Shown here in pieces: positions 18,362 through 28,288 of a stretch of 64,000 nt of DNA (position 1 is the first letter of the stretch; each line of letters opens with the position of its first letter). Location: contig CAVWLA010000001.1 of NCBI GenBank assembly GCA_963755825.1, forward strand, positions 1,426,001 through 1,490,000, in the 5' to 3' direction. Position numbers and translations under genes: made by a program. The stretch is from DATBQN01 sp963755825 (GTDB lineage: Bacteria; Acidobacteriota; Thermoanaerobaculia; Multivoradales; UBA5704). Below the pieces are notes generated by a model that made no database searches, was not told where the DNA came from, and worked only from the letters and a program-made list of their open reading frames with translations.

Positions 18362-19462
18362 ATGATGAAACAAGGCTCGCCCAGAAGTCTCCCCATGCTC
18401 TCCCTCTCCCTCGCCCTGCTCCTCGCCGGCGCCGGCTGCTCGCACGCCTCGGAGGGCGAGCAGACGAAGGGCAAGGATTCCGCGCCGCCCAAGCCCGGCG
18501 CCGCCGCCGCGCCGGCCGCCGGCACCGCGGCGCCCACCGGTTCCGCCCCGGCCACTATCACTCCGGACAAGCTGCCGGTCGTCGTCGCCAAGCTCAACGG
18601 CAAGGACATCAAGAAGGACGAGCTGCTCAAGGAGGCGCAGAGCCTCAAGGGCCAGATCGGCGGCGCCGCGCTCCCGGCGGCCCTGCCGCCGGCCTTCTAC
18701 CGCCAGGTGCTCGACGGCATGATCGCGCGCAACGTGCTGATGGCGGACGCCGCGGCGCAGGGCATCAAGGTGAGCGACGCGGAGATCCAGCAGCAGATCG
18801 GCCAGCTCCGCTCCCACTTCCCCACCCCCGACGACTTCCAGAAGGCGCTCGCCGCGCAGGGGATGACCGAGGCCGGTCTCACCGCCACGGCGCGCGAGCA
18901 GCTCACCGTCCAGAAGTACGTCGACACGGTGGTGATGGCCAACGTGGCGCCGGCCAACGACGCGGCGGCGAAGACCTTCTACGATCAGAACCTCGAAAAG
19001 ATGAAGCAGCCCGAGCAGCGCCACCTGCGCCACATCCTCATCAAGGTCGACAAGGGCGCCAGCGAGGCGGACAAGGCGAAGGCCAAGGCGCAGGCCGAGA
19101 CCGTCCTCGCCCAACTCAAGAAGGGCGGCGACTTCGCGGCGCTCGCCAAGGCGAACTCCGGCGACCCGGGCTCGAAGGACAACGGCGGCGATCTCTCCTT
19201 CATCCGCAAGGGCCAGACCGTGCCGACCTTCGAGGCGGCCGCCTGGGCCCTGCAGACCAAGGATCAGCTGTCGCCCGTCGTCGAGAGCCCGTTCGGCTAC
19301 CACATCATCCAGCTCGTCGAGATTCAGCCGGCGAAGACGATGACCTTCGAAGAGGTCAAGCCGAAGATCGTCGAGTACCTGAAGCAGCAGCAGGGTCAGG
19401 AGCACGTCAAGGCGAAGATCGAGGATCTGAAGAGCAAGGCGAAGATCGAATACTTCATCTGA
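18362..19462 (+). CDS. Parvulin-type peptidyl-prolyl isomerase lipoprotein
   Basis: A 366-residue SurA/PrsA-like folding factor. The lipobox LLAGAGC puts the acylated Cys at residue 26, so it acts lipid-anchored in the periplasm. A Pro/Ala-rich linker (about 40-62) leads to a SurA-like helical chaperone region (about 65-210). The parvulin domain (about 218-320) shows QRHLRHILIKVDK, FAALAKANSGDPGSKDNGGDLSFIRKGQ and SPVVESPFGYHIIQLVE, with the conserved His, Asp and FGYH residues. The C-terminal helix is Lys/Glu-rich. A 15-bp hairpin follows the stop. Two adjacent ATGs (18362, 18365) are both possible starts. Confidence 0.93.
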   Translation: MMKQGSPRSLPMLSLSLALLLAGAGCSHASEGEQTKGKDSAPPKPGAAAAPAAGTAAPTGSAPATITPDKLPVVVAKLNGKDIKKDELLKEAQSLKGQIGGAALPAALPPAFYRQVLDGMIARNVLMADAAAQGIKVSDAEIQQQIGQLRSHFPTPDDFQKALAAQGMTEAGLTATAREQLTVQKYVDTVVMANVAPANDAAAKTFYDQNLEKMKQPEQRHLRHILIKVDKGASEADKAKAKAQAETVLAQLKKGGDFAALAKANSGDPGSKDNGGDLSFIRKGQTVPTFEAAAWALQTKDQLSPVVESPFGYHIIQLVEIQPAKTMTFEEVKPKIVEYLKQQQGQEHVKAKIEDLKSKAKIEYFI

Positions 19463-19471
19463 CGAGATCCC

Positions 19472-19506
19472 GCCCGGATCGCGGCGCCTGCCGCCGCGAT
19501 CCGGGC
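19472..19506 (+). terminator. 15-bp hairpin after the isomerase gene
   Basis: Positions 19472-19486 pair perfectly with 19492-19506 around a 5-base loop, starting 10 bases after the stop codon. No T-tract follows, only a C/T-rich stretch. The convergent rmuC gene ends about 100 bp further on. Confidence 0.6.
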
Positions 19507-19603
19507 TCCCGCTCCCTCCCCTCGATCCACAGTTGGCTCCCGCCACCCCGCATCGCGACCGCGGCGTCCAAACAGACAGGCAGCCAGTTAGGCGGCGCGC
19601 CGA

Positions 19604-21013
19604 TCAGTTGGAGGGCGGCGGATCTCCGCGAGGCGGCGCCGACGGCGTCGCCTCCGCCACCGGCCGCGTCGACTTTTCCACCAGGCGCAGAGGCGGGATC
19701 GTCTCGTCTCCGGCGGCGCCCAGCTCCTGGAAGCGGCGGGCGGCGGGAAGGACGCGGCTCTCGAACGAGCCGACGGCGCCGTTGTAGGCCTCGACCGCCT
19801 GGTCGAGGCCGCGGCGGAGGCGGTCGAAGTGCCCGGCGAGGGTGAGCAGGCGGTCGTGGAGGTCGCGGCCGAGCCGGCTCACCTCGAGGGCGTTCCGCTC
19901 CATCTCCTCCTGGCGCCACCCGAAGGCGACGGCGCGGAGCAGCGCGATGAGCGTCGTCGGCGTCGCCACGATGACGTTCTGCCCGACGCCGAACTCGATG
20001 AGGCCGGGGTCCTGCTCGAGCGCGGCGGCGAAGAAGGTCTCGCCGGGGAGGAAGAGGACGACGAACTCGGGCGCCGGGTCGAACTGGCGCGCATAGCCGC
20101 GGGCGGAGAGCTTCTGCAGGTGGATGCGGAGCTGGCGCGCGTGGTCCTGCAGACGGGCGCGGCGGGTCTCCTCGTCGGTCGCCTCGAGCGAGGCGAGGAA
20201 GGCCTCGAGGGGCGCCTTCGAGTCGACGACGACGTTCCTGCGGTTGGGGAGGTGGATGACGAGGTCGGGGCGGAGGCGCCCATCCTCCCCCTCGATTGTC
20301 ACCTGCGGGGTGAAGTCGCAGTGCGACAGCATTCCCGCCAGCTCGACCACCCGCTGCAGCTGGATTTCCCCCCAGCGGCCGCGCGTCGACGGCGAGCGCA
20401 GCGCGTTGACCAGCTTCGAGGTCTCGCGCTCGAGGCCGGCCTGGCCCTGGGCCAGCCCGAGCAGGCGCTCGCTCATCGTCCCATAGGCCTCGGCGCGCGA
20501 CCTCTCGAGCTCGCCGATCTTCTGGTCGACCTTGCCGAGCGAGTCGGCGAGCGGCCGCACCAGCTCCTCGATCGCCTGCCGCCGCTGCTCGAGGTCCCCC
20601 TTGGCTCCCTCCTGATAGCGCTCGAGGGTCGCCCGGGCGAGGTGGAGGAAGCTCGCGTTGTTGCTCGCCAGGGCCTCGGCCGAGAGCGCCTTGAAGGCAT
20701 CCGCCAGCCGCACCTGCATCTCCGCCTGCGTCTCGCCGAAGTGCCGGATCTTCTCCTCGGCCGTCCGCCGCTCGACGGCGAGCGTCGCCGCCAGCTCAGC
20801 CGCCCGCGCCAGGGCCGCCGCACCCTCCGCCCGCGCCCGCCCCAGCTCCTCGCCGCGCGAGGCGAGCTCGCGCCCCAGACGCTCGGCCTCGCGCGCGCCG
20901 GAGGCGAGCCGCTCGCCGGCCGCCGCCCGCTCCCCCACCGATCGCCCCCGCGCCAGCAGCCAGCCGAGGGCCGCGGCGCCCACGGCGACGGCGGCGAGCA
21001 AGAGCCCGCTCAA
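19604..21013 (-). CDS. rmuC: DNA recombination protein RmuC
   Basis: A 469-residue RmuC-family protein; in E. coli RmuC limits inversions at short inverted repeats and has a nuclease-like fold. An N-terminal membrane helix (about 2-20) is followed by a coiled coil (about 25-190, rich in Ala, Glu, Arg). The conserved domain carries RGRWGEIQLQRVVELAGM, DFTPQ, LRPDLVIHLPNRRNVVVDSKAPLEAF and FVVLFLPGETFFAAAL, where the D...DSK residues resemble the PD-(D/E)xK nuclease core. The start is TTG 21013, supported by AGGAGG four bases upstream. It lies beside the tandem repeat array, whose stability is a nuclease-relevant issue, but no link is shown. Confidence 0.93.
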   Translation of the reverse strand: MSGLLLAAVAVGAAALGWLLARGRSVGERAAAGERLASGAREAERLGRELASRGEELGRARAEGAAALARAAELAATLAVERRTAEEKIRHFGETQAEMQVRLADAFKALSAEALASNNASFLHLARATLERYQEGAKGDLEQRRQAIEELVRPLADSLGKVDQKIGELERSRAEAYGTMSERLLGLAQGQAGLERETSKLVNALRSPSTRGRWGEIQLQRVVELAGMLSHCDFTPQVTIEGEDGRLRPDLVIHLPNRRNVVVDSKAPLEAFLASLEATDEETRRARLQDHARQLRIHLQKLSARGYARQFDPAPEFVVLFLPGETFFAAALEQDPGLIEFGVGQNVIVATPTTLIALLRAVAFGWRQEEMERNALEVSRLGRDLHDRLLTLAGHFDRLRRGLDQAVEAYNGAVGSFESRVLPAARRFQELGAAGDETIPPLRLVEKSTRPVAEATPSAPPRGDPPPSN

Positions 21014-21149
21014 GCGGCCTCCTGGCGGGAGGCGATCAACTGGCGGTGAGTCAACATCGGGTAGGTGTCCGCTGAAACGCTACCACAACCAGCTGTGGCG
21101 CGAATCGGGCGGCGGAGAGTCTCAGGCGACGGCCATCCAGCCATCTCCC

Positions 21150-21464
21150 GATCAGCGGCTGGGCTCAAAAAATCACCGGGAAGGCTCGCCAGATCACCGG
21201 CCGGGCTCGGCCGGTCACCGGGAAGGCTCGGCCGATCATCGGGAAGGCTCGCCAGATCACCGGCCGCGCTCAGCCAATCACCGGCTGGGCTCAGCCGATC
21301 ATCGGGAAGGCTCGCCAGATCACCGGCTGGGCTCAGCCGATCACCGGCTGGGCTCAGCCGATCACCGGCAGAGCTCGGCCGATCACCGGCAGGGCTCGGC
21401 CGATCACCGCCAGAGCTCGGCCGATCACCGGCAGGGCTCGGCCGATCACCGGGTGGGTTCGGCC
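21150..21464. repeat. 15-copy tandem array of a 21-bp unit
   Basis: Fifteen head-to-tail units of exactly 21 bp with consensus GATCACCGGCWGGGCTCRGCC fill 21150-21464. Units differ mainly in positions 9-13 and 18-21. Units 5-7 and 8-10 form a near-identical 63-bp higher-order repeat, and units 11-12 and 13-14 a 42-bp one, so the array grew by segmental duplication. Because 21 is a multiple of three, frames stay open through it on the plus strand, one of them (21065-21508) giving a Ser-Pro-Ala-Gly-Leu-type heptad protein. I do not count that as a gene. The array sits between the rmuC start and the end of the GH19 gene. Confidence 0.95.
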
Positions 21465-21474
21465 TGTTGCGCCT

Positions 21475-22092
21475 TCAGAGGCCGAGCGCCGCCTTCGCCC
21501 GCACGTAGTAAGCGAGGCGGTCCGCGAGCCCGGTGAGGCCGCCGTTGATGCGGCGCGTCACCGTCTCCATGTCCCCGCTGTCGGCCGGGGAATTGAGATC
21601 CTGGTCCCGCCAGTAGCGACCGGCCGTCCGGCAGGCCACGGGAGGCGTCGCGACCAGCTCGGGCTCGTCCTCGAGCGGCAGGCCGAGGGCCTGCCCGGCG
21701 CGGCTGTAATTGTCGCGAAAGGTGAGCTGGAACACGCCGCGGCCGCGGAACCGCCAGCCGTCCCCCGACCCTTCGTCGCCGTTTCCGCCGCGCCCTCCGT
21801 AGACACGGTTGGCGATCCGCTCCGGCTGGCGGGCGTACGCCGCGGCGCTCTCGGCCGTGAAGCGGCTGGGCCACGTCGACAGCAGCCCCGCGGCCGAATA
21901 GTTGAGGTTCTCGACGAGGCGCCCGAGCGCGCCCGACTCGTGGCCTGCCTGCGCCAGAAAGGCGGCCTGCCTGAGACGCGTCGAGATCCCGAATTCCTCC
22001 ATGGCGGCCGCCAGGAGAGGCAGGAAGAGGGTGGCGCGAGCGGCGCTGCAGGAGGGCATGATCGCCCTCAGAATGGAGGTGGAGAGCTCCAT
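21475..22092 (-). CDS. Endolysin-like glycoside hydrolase family 19
   Basis: A 205-residue GH19 (chitinase/lysozyme-like) enzyme of the phage-endolysin type, expected to cut peptidoglycan or chitin glycan strands. The catalytic Glu is in FLAQAGHESGAL, followed by NLNYSAAGLLSTWPSRF, ERIANRVYGGRGGNGDEG and the GWRFRGRGVFQLTFRDNYSRAG substrate loop. No signal peptide is visible, so release would need lysis, a holin or another route. It follows the acyl-CoA dehydrogenase by 16 bp on the same strand with no phage genes nearby, so it looks domesticated rather than part of a prophage. The tandem array begins 10 bp past its stop. Confidence 0.9.
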   Translation of the reverse strand: MELSTSILRAIMPSCSAARATLFLPLLAAAMEEFGISTRLRQAAFLAQAGHESGALGRLVENLNYSAAGLLSTWPSRFTAESAAAYARQPERIANRVYGGRGGNGDEGSGDGWRFRGRGVFQLTFRDNYSRAGQALGLPLEDEPELVATPPVACRTAGRYWRDQDLNSPADSGDMETVTRRINGGLTGLADRLAYYVRAKAALGL

Positions 22093-22108
22093 GCCGGCCT
22101 CGTCTCGG

Positions 22109-23308
22109 CTACCCTTTGAGCAGCACCCGCGCGATCACCAGGCGCTGCATCTCGCTGGTCCCCTCGTAGATGGTCGTCACGCGGACGTCGCGGTAGAGGC
22201 GGGAGATCTCGTAGTCCTGATGGAAACCGTTGCCGCCGTGGATCTGCAGGCACTCGGCGCAGGCGCGGTTGGCGGCTTCGCTGGCGTAGAGCTTGGCCTG
22301 GGCGGCGAGGCGCGCGGCGCGGTCGCTCTGGCCGGGGCGCTCGGAGACCACGGCGGCGGCGTGGGTGAGCGCGCGCGCAGCGGCGAGCTCGGTCGACATC
22401 TGGGCGAGCTTGAACTGGATGGCCTGGTGCTCGGCGATGGGGACGCCGAACTGCACCCGATCCTTGGCGTAGGCAAGGGCGAGCTCGAACGCCCGCTGGT
22501 GGATGCCGACCGCCTGAGCGGCGATCCCCAGGCGCGAGTGGTCGAGGGTCTGCAGGGCGATGCGGAAGCCCTGGCCCTCCTCGCCCAGCAGGTTGCCGGC
22601 CGGGATCCGGCAGGCGTTGAAGTGGAGCGGCGCGGTGCGCGAGGCGCGGAGGCCGAGCTTCTCTTCGGGCTTGCCGACGGCGAAGCCCGGCGCGTCGGCG
22701 GGCACCGCGAAGGCGGAGAGGCCGCGCTTCCCCGCCGCTGGATCGGTCGCGGCGACGACGACGTACCAGGAGGCGAGGCCGGCGTTGGTGATCCAGGCCT
22801 TCTCGCCGTCGAGCACCCAGGAGTCGCCGTCACGGACGGCGCGGGTGCGCAGGCTCCCCGCGTCGCTGCCCGAGCTCGGCTCGGTCAGCCCGAAGCCGCC
22901 GAGCTCGCCGCCGGCGGCGAGGCCGGGGAGCGCCGCGCGCTTCAGGCGCTCGCTGCCGAAGCGGGAGATCGGCCAACAGCAGACCGAGTTGGTGACGCTC
23001 ATCGTCACCGCCGTCGACGGGCAGACGCGGGCGATCTCCTCGACCGCCAGGACGTAGGTCAGCGGATCGACGCCGGCGCCGCCGTACTCCTCGTCGACCA
23101 GCATGCCGAGGAGGCCGAGCTCGGCCATCTCGGCGATCACCTCGGCAGGGAAGCGGTGCTCGCGGTCGCGCTCGTCGACGCCCGGGCGGATGCGCTCCTC
23201 GGCGAAGCGGCGCACCTGCTCGACCAGCAGCTCCTGCTCCTCGTGGAGCGCGAAGTCGACGCCCGCGTCGGCCGGCGCCAGGGGAGGAGCGGAGAGGGCG
23301 GTCGCCAT
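22109..23308 (-). CDS. Acyl-CoA dehydrogenase
   Basis: A 399-residue FAD-dependent acyl-CoA dehydrogenase that introduces the alpha-beta double bond into an acyl-CoA and passes electrons to ETF. It has the helical N-terminal domain, the FGLTEPSSGSDAGSL flavin-binding segment, WVLDGEKAWITNAG, and the C-terminal signature IHGGNGFHQDYEISRLYRDVR with the catalytic Glu in YEGTSEMQ, as in short-chain enzymes. Chain-length preference cannot be fixed. It starts 7 bp after the second dehydrogenase, so the two are co-transcribed. Confidence 0.95.
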   Translation of the reverse strand: MATALSAPPLAPADAGVDFALHEEQELLVEQVRRFAEERIRPGVDERDREHRFPAEVIAEMAELGLLGMLVDEEYGGAGVDPLTYVLAVEEIARVCPSTAVTMSVTNSVCCWPISRFGSERLKRAALPGLAAGGELGGFGLTEPSSGSDAGSLRTRAVRDGDSWVLDGEKAWITNAGLASWYVVVAATDPAAGKRGLSAFAVPADAPGFAVGKPEEKLGLRASRTAPLHFNACRIPAGNLLGEEGQGFRIALQTLDHSRLGIAAQAVGIHQRAFELALAYAKDRVQFGVPIAEHQAIQFKLAQMSTELAAARALTHAAAVVSERPGQSDRAARLAAQAKLYASEAANRACAECLQIHGGNGFHQDYEISRLYRDVRVTTIYEGTSEMQRLVIARVLLKG

Positions 23309-23315
23309 CGGCGGG

Positions 23316-24458
<1,143 letters not shown>

Positions 24459-24676
24459 GTGGCTTCCTCTCGGGATGGGTGGGGGAGGCTGCGGACGCCG
24501 ACCGGCGGCCGGGGGAGGATCCGGCGGGGATCGTAGCAACCGCCCTCCGGGGGGTCAAGAAAGCGGGCCGTCGCGGCGGCGGCGCGGCGATCTCTCGCGG
24601 CGCAACCTCCGGTGGCGGAGAAGCGTATCCGACGGATGGGTTTCGATTAGATACTGCTAGACTTCCACCACCGATC

Positions 24677-26941
24677 ATGATCGTGCACCGCGCCGAGGTG
24701 GAATCGCTCCCCACGCTTCGGCCCCGCCGTCGCCGGGTTCCCGGCGGTCTCGCCGCCGCGGGCGTCGCGGCGCTCCTGGCGCTCGCCCCGCAGGCCCTCG
24801 CCGCGGCGTCGGCGCACGCCCTGGCCGCCGCCTTGCCTGCCGCTTTGGGTCCGACACCGGCGAGCTTCGCGGCGAGCCGCTACGACCTCATGCAGCTCGC
24901 CCAGGCGCTGGGGGCGCTGCTCCTCGCCGCCGTCCTCCACGGCTTCCACCGCAGCTATCGCCGGCGCTACCTGCTCGACTGGGCGCGGAGCTGGTGGGCG
25001 GGCGGCATCCACCTGTGCGCCAACGGCCTCACCATCTACATGATCCGCCTGCGGCCGTCGGGCGCCGTCTTCTCGCTGCTCGCCGCGGCGAGCGCCGCCG
25101 CCGCGTACTACCAGGTCGCCTGGCTCCTCTTCGGCACCTACGAGGTGGCGACCGGCCGGCGGGCGGGCAACTACCTCCGCGCCGCCGCTCTCGCCGGCTC
25201 CTTCGCCCTCCCTCTCGCCACCGTCGCCGCCGCCGCCCTCTCGCCGCCGGAGCTCGCCTCGCTCCTCCGCCTGGGGCCCCACGTCCTCGGCATCGGCCTC
25301 GCCTTCGCCGCGGCGGGGATCTGGCTGCTGGCGACCGCGCCGCGGCCGGCCGGCCTCGGCTGGCGCCTGACCGGCGTCGCCCTCTTCCTCTACGGCGTCG
25401 AGCAGCTCCACTACCTGTCGATCGTCGCCGGCAGCCACCTGCTGGGGCGGATGATCGGTTTCGAGATCGAGTCGCTCGCCATCTTCGACGCGCCGCTGCA
25501 GGCGGCGATCGGCCTCGGCATGGTGATCTGGCTGCTCGACGAGGAGCGCAAGCGGACGGTCGCGGCCGCGCGGCAGATCGAGCACCTCGCCTATCACGAC
25601 GCCCTCACCGGCCTGCCCAACCGCAACCTCGTCCTCGCCGAGCTCGGCCGCCGGCTGCCGCACGCCCGGCGCGCCGGCGAGGAGATCGCCCTCCTCTTTC
25701 TCGACCTCGACCGCTTCAAGCTGATCAACGACTCGCTCGGCCACAGCGCCGGCGACGACATGCTGCAGATCCTCGCCGGCCGCCTGAGCCGCGCCCTCGA
25801 GCACCCCGGCGCCCTCATCGCGCGGCTCGGCGGCGACGAGTTCACCGTCCTCCTGCCGGCGGCCGACGAGGCCGAGGTCGCCGCCGCGGCCGAGCTCCTC
25901 CTCGCCCAGGTCCGCCTGCCGATCCTCCTCGAGGAGCGCGAGGTGGTGGTGACGGCGAGCCTGGGGATCAGCCTCTTCCCGCGCGACGGCGCCGACGCCG
26001 AGGAGCTGCTGAAGCGGGCCGACGTCGCCATGTACCAGGCCAAGGAGCAGGGGCGAAACCGCGTCCGCGTCTATGCGCCGGGCACCGACCTGCAGGCGCT
26101 CGACCACCTGGCGCTCGAGTCCGACCTGAGGAAGGCGCTCGACAGGAGCGAGCTCGTCCTCCACTACCAGCCCGTCCTCGACGCCAAGACCGGCGCCATC
26201 GCCGGCGTCGAGGCGCTGCTCCGCTGGGCCCATCCGACGCGCGGCCTGCTCGCCCCCGCCGCCTTCCTCTGGCTCGCCGAGGCGGCCGGCCTCTCCGACT
26301 CCTTCGACCACTGGGTGCTGGCGACCGCCTGCCGGCAGGCGCGGCTGTGGCAGGACTCCTTCGCCGCGCCGGCGCGCATGGCGGTCAACCTCTCCGCCCG
26401 CCCCTTCCAGCGGCCGGGGCTGGTCGAGCGGGTGCGCGAGATCCTCGTCGCCACCGGCCTGCCGGCGCAGGCGCTCGAGCTCGAGATCACCGAGACCCTG
26501 GCGATGGCGGACGCCGAGGCGAGCCTGGCGGTGCTCCTCGGCTTGAAGGAGCTCGGGGTGCGCATCTCGATCGACGACTTCGGCACCGGCTACTCGTCGC
26601 TCTCCTATCTCACCCACTTCCCCATCGATACCCTGAAGGTCGACGGCTCCTTCGTGCGCTCGCTCGGCGGCACCCGCGGCAGCTACGAGATCGCCGCGGC
26701 GGTGATCGCCCTCGCCCATACCCTGGACATCGCGGTCGTCGCCGAAGGGGTCGAGCTCGAGAGCCAGTGGCTGATCCTCCGCGAGCAGGGCTGCGACGAG
26801 GTGCAGGGCTACCTCTTCAGCCCGCCGCTGCCGCCGGGCGAAGGGCTCGACCGCATCCTCTCGGGCGCCGCCGCGCAGCCGGTCGCCGCCGCCCGCGGCT
26901 TCGGCGGCGGCCCTCTCTACGGCGGCCTGGCGATCGGCTGA
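24677..26941 (+). CDS. Membrane GGDEF/EAL cyclic-di-GMP signalling protein
   Basis: A 754-residue protein with an N-terminal membrane sensor (about 22-290, seven or so hydrophobic helices), then a GGDEF diguanylate cyclase domain (motif GGDEF intact at 385-389) and an EAL phosphodiesterase domain (EAL intact at 512-514, DDFGTGYSSLSYL present). Both active sites look competent, so it could make or break cyclic di-GMP. The usual RxxD inhibitory site before GGDEF reads RALE and seems absent. The sensor is not a family I recognise. ATG 24677 has no clear Shine-Dalgarno; the AT-richer stretch TTAGATACTGCTAGAC lies just upstream. A 9-bp hairpin follows the stop. Confidence 0.93.
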   Translation: MIVHRAEVESLPTLRPRRRRVPGGLAAAGVAALLALAPQALAAASAHALAAALPAALGPTPASFAASRYDLMQLAQALGALLLAAVLHGFHRSYRRRYLLDWARSWWAGGIHLCANGLTIYMIRLRPSGAVFSLLAAASAAAAYYQVAWLLFGTYEVATGRRAGNYLRAAALAGSFALPLATVAAAALSPPELASLLRLGPHVLGIGLAFAAAGIWLLATAPRPAGLGWRLTGVALFLYGVEQLHYLSIVAGSHLLGRMIGFEIESLAIFDAPLQAAIGLGMVIWLLDEERKRTVAAARQIEHLAYHDALTGLPNRNLVLAELGRRLPHARRAGEEIALLFLDLDRFKLINDSLGHSAGDDMLQILAGRLSRALEHPGALIARLGGDEFTVLLPAADEAEVAAAAELLLAQVRLPILLEEREVVVTASLGISLFPRDGADAEELLKRADVAMYQAKEQGRNRVRVYAPGTDLQALDHLALESDLRKALDRSELVLHYQPVLDAKTGAIAGVEALLRWAHPTRGLLAPAAFLWLAEAAGLSDSFDHWVLATACRQARLWQDSFAAPARMAVNLSARPFQRPGLVERVREILVATGLPAQALELEITETLAMADAEASLAVLLGLKELGVRISIDDFGTGYSSLSYLTHFPIDTLKVDGSFVRSLGGTRGSYEIAAAVIALAHTLDIAVVAEGVELESQWLILREQGCDEVQGYLFSPPLPPGEGLDRILSGAAAQPVAAARGFGGGPLYGGLAIG

Positions 26942-26947
26942 TCGCCC

Positions 26948-26970
26948 GCCGGCGGCCGGCCGCCGCCGGC
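26948..26970 (+). terminator. GC hairpin after the GGDEF/EAL gene
   Basis: A 9-bp perfect stem (26948-26956 with 26962-26970) and 5-base loop, 6 bases after the stop codon. No T-run follows. It separates this gene from the promoter of the helicase gene. Confidence 0.45.
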
Positions 26971-27013
26971 CCCCTCGTCCAGAGTAGTAAACGCTTTGCT
27001 TTCAGCTGGTTCC

Positions 27014-27042
27014 TTGTGCTGGAGCGCGGTTTGGTCTATAAA
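27014..27042 (+). promoter_or_regulatory. Sigma-70-type promoter for the DEAD helicase
   Basis: TTGTGC (27014-27019), a 17-bp spacer and TATAAA (27037-27042), in the most AT-rich stretch nearby. The ATG at 27052 is only 9 bases after the -10 box, so the mRNA would be almost leaderless. Confidence 0.55.
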
Positions 27043-27051
27043 GACGGGCAC

Positions 27052-28257
27052 ATGCAAGACGTCGCCATCCCACAGCATCCCGTTCAGATCACCGACAAGC
27101 CGTTCGATTCGCTGGGCCTCTCCGAGGCCATCCTCGCCTCCGTCGCCCGCATCGGATTCGTCCATCCGACCCCGATCCAGGCTGCCGTCATCCCCGACGC
27201 GCTCGCCGGCCGCGACCTGATCGGCCTCGCCGAGACCGGCTCCGGCAAGACCGCCGCCTTCGTGCTGCCGCTCGCCGACCGCATCACCCACGGCGAAGGG
27301 GTGCGCGGCCTGATCGTCTCCCCCACCCGCGAGATCGCGCTGCAGACCAAGGCCTTCCTCGACCTCTTCGGCGAGGGGCACCGCCTGCGCACCGTCTGCC
27401 TCATCGGCGGCGTCAAGATGGGCCCGCAGCTGCGCGGCCTCGGCTCCCGCCCCGACGTCGTCGTGGCGACGCCAGGGCGACTCCTGGACCACGTCGAGCG
27501 CGGCAGCCTGCGCCTCGACCGCATCGCGGAGCTGGTGCTCGACGAGGCCGACCACATGCTCGACATGGGGTTCCTGCCGCAGGTGCTCCGCATCCTCGAG
27601 GAGCTGCCGGCCGAGCGCCACACGATGATGTTCTCGGCCACCATGCCGGCGCCCATCGAACGGCTGGCGCAGCGCTTCATGCGCTCGCCGGTGCGCATCG
27701 ACATCCTCCCCGAGGGCGGCGCCGCCGAGGGGATCAGCCACCGGCTCTACCTCGTCGATCCGGACAACAAGAAGGCCCTGCTCCTCGCCCTCCTCCACCA
27801 GGAGCTCGGCAGCACGCTCGTTTTCATCCGCCGCAAGAGCGACGCAGAGTGGCTGTCGCGCGTCCTCGAGCGCGAGGGGCACCCGGTCGAGCGCATCCAC
27901 TCCGACCTCTCGCAGAGCCAGCGCACCTCGGCCCTGCAGGGCTTCCGCGAGGGCGAGCACCGCATCCTGGTGGCGACCGACATCGCCGCCCGCGGCATCG
28001 ACATCCCGCGCATCCAGCACATCATCAACTTCGACATGCCCGAGACCGTCGAGGACTACATCCACCGCGCCGGCCGCACCGCCCGCGGCGCCCTCCTCGG
28101 CATCGTCTCCTCGATCGCCACCTGGCAGGACAAGCCGACGATCAAGGAGATCGAGAGCACCCTGGGCGAGGAGCTGCCGCGCTGCTCGGTGCCGGGGGTC
28201 CCCGCCTACGTCGAGATGAAGCCCAAGGTCACCATGCGCCGCGGCCGCCGCCGCTGA
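27052..28257 (+). CDS. DEAD-box RNA helicase
   Basis: A 401-residue ATP-dependent RNA helicase, of the type that helps ribosome assembly or RNA turnover. All motifs are present in order: Q motif (FVHPTPIQ), I (AETGSGKT), Ia (PTREIA), Ib (TPGR), II (DEAD), III (SAT), IV (LVFIRRK), V (TDIAARGIDIP) and VI (HRAGRTAR). It ends soon after with a basic tail (VTMRRGRRR) and lacks long RNA-binding extensions, so it is a minimal core enzyme. No clear Shine-Dalgarno sequence precedes the ATG; the promoter lies very close to it. The DinB-fold gene follows by 31 bp and may be co-transcribed. Confidence 0.95.
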   Translation: MQDVAIPQHPVQITDKPFDSLGLSEAILASVARIGFVHPTPIQAAVIPDALAGRDLIGLAETGSGKTAAFVLPLADRITHGEGVRGLIVSPTREIALQTKAFLDLFGEGHRLRTVCLIGGVKMGPQLRGLGSRPDVVVATPGRLLDHVERGSLRLDRIAELVLDEADHMLDMGFLPQVLRILEELPAERHTMMFSATMPAPIERLAQRFMRSPVRIDILPEGGAAEGISHRLYLVDPDNKKALLLALLHQELGSTLVFIRRKSDAEWLSRVLEREGHPVERIHSDLSQSQRTSALQGFREGEHRILVATDIAARGIDIPRIQHIINFDMPETVEDYIHRAGRTARGALLGIVSSIATWQDKPTIKEIESTLGEELPRCSVPGVPAYVEMKPKVTMRRGRRR

Positions 28258-28288
28258 GCCGCCGTCACCCCCAGGAGGCCGCCCCGCC

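Noticed and set aside
21150..21464. CRISPR array
   Set aside because: Units are contiguous 21-mers with no spacers, and no cas genes are near.
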